This document shows positions 7,328-7,383 of a stretch of DNA of 7,383 bases, piece by piece (the stretch's first letter is position 1; every line of letters starts with the position of its first letter). The DNA is from Bacteroidota bacterium. Lineage in GTDB: Bacteria; Bacteroidota; Bacteroidia; NS11-12g; UBA9320. Under the pieces are notes generated by a model. The model worked only from the letters and a program-made list of their open reading frames with translations. It was not told where the DNA came from and did no database searches. A program made the translations under genes and the position numbers. The stretch spans positions 1-7,383 of the forward strand of contig JAHEKB010000113.1 in assembly GCA_024638525.1 (NCBI GenBank). The letters are read 5' to 3'.

Positions 7328-7383
7328 CGCCTTTGTTCGTTTATTATTTCCCAAACCAAATTGGACTCAAATCCCTTTTGGAT

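Overview
The window looks like ordinary chromosomal DNA of a Bacteroidota bacterium, most likely a marine-type Cytophagia or Flavobacteriia relative (this placement is inference). The reasons are the protein families present (single-lipoyl pyruvate dehydrogenase E2, DUF1573 protein, DUF6265-like lipoprotein, methylmalonyl-CoA mutase), A-rich start regions without clear Shine-Dalgarno sites, and matches to the Bacteroidota -7 promoter box TAnnTTTG, one of which has a correctly spaced -33 TTTG. No mobile element, CRISPR array, tRNA or rRNA was seen, and there is no gene-free stretch longer than about 300 bases.

Layout from left to right. Positions 1-1016 (minus) hold the N-terminal 338 residues of a dihydrolipoamide acyltransferase (E2), cut by the window edge. 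Divergent from it, thyA (1102-1896, plus) is followed with a 4-base ATGA overlap by a small lipoprotein gene (1893-2324, plus). Three bases further on, convergent, lies the end of a large adenosylcobalamin-dependent methylmalonyl-CoA mutase gene (2328-5009, minus). Divergent from that is an enoyl-CoA hydratase gene (5088-5855, plus), then a secreted DUF1573 protein gene with its own promoter (5944-6393, plus). Last comes a convergent PLP-dependent D-cysteine desulfhydrase/ACC deaminase family gene (6413-7327, minus), whose final codons contain the terminator hairpin of the DUF1573 gene.

Functionally this is central metabolism: acetyl-CoA formation (E2), dTMP synthesis (ThyA), acyl-CoA and propionyl-CoA catabolism (crotonase plus mutase, a divergent pair) and amino-acid or sulfur metabolism (PLP enzyme). 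No multi-gene accessory or defence system is visible.

The most unusual item is the mutase. One uninterrupted reading frame joins a shrunken, internally deleted MutA-like (small-subunit) region of about 225 residues to a complete catalytic MutB chain with its B12 domain. Secondary points are an inverted repeat filling the promoter spacer of the DUF1573 gene, a terminator embedded in a convergent coding sequence, and active-site residues that point to D-cysteine desulfhydrase rather than ACC deaminase.
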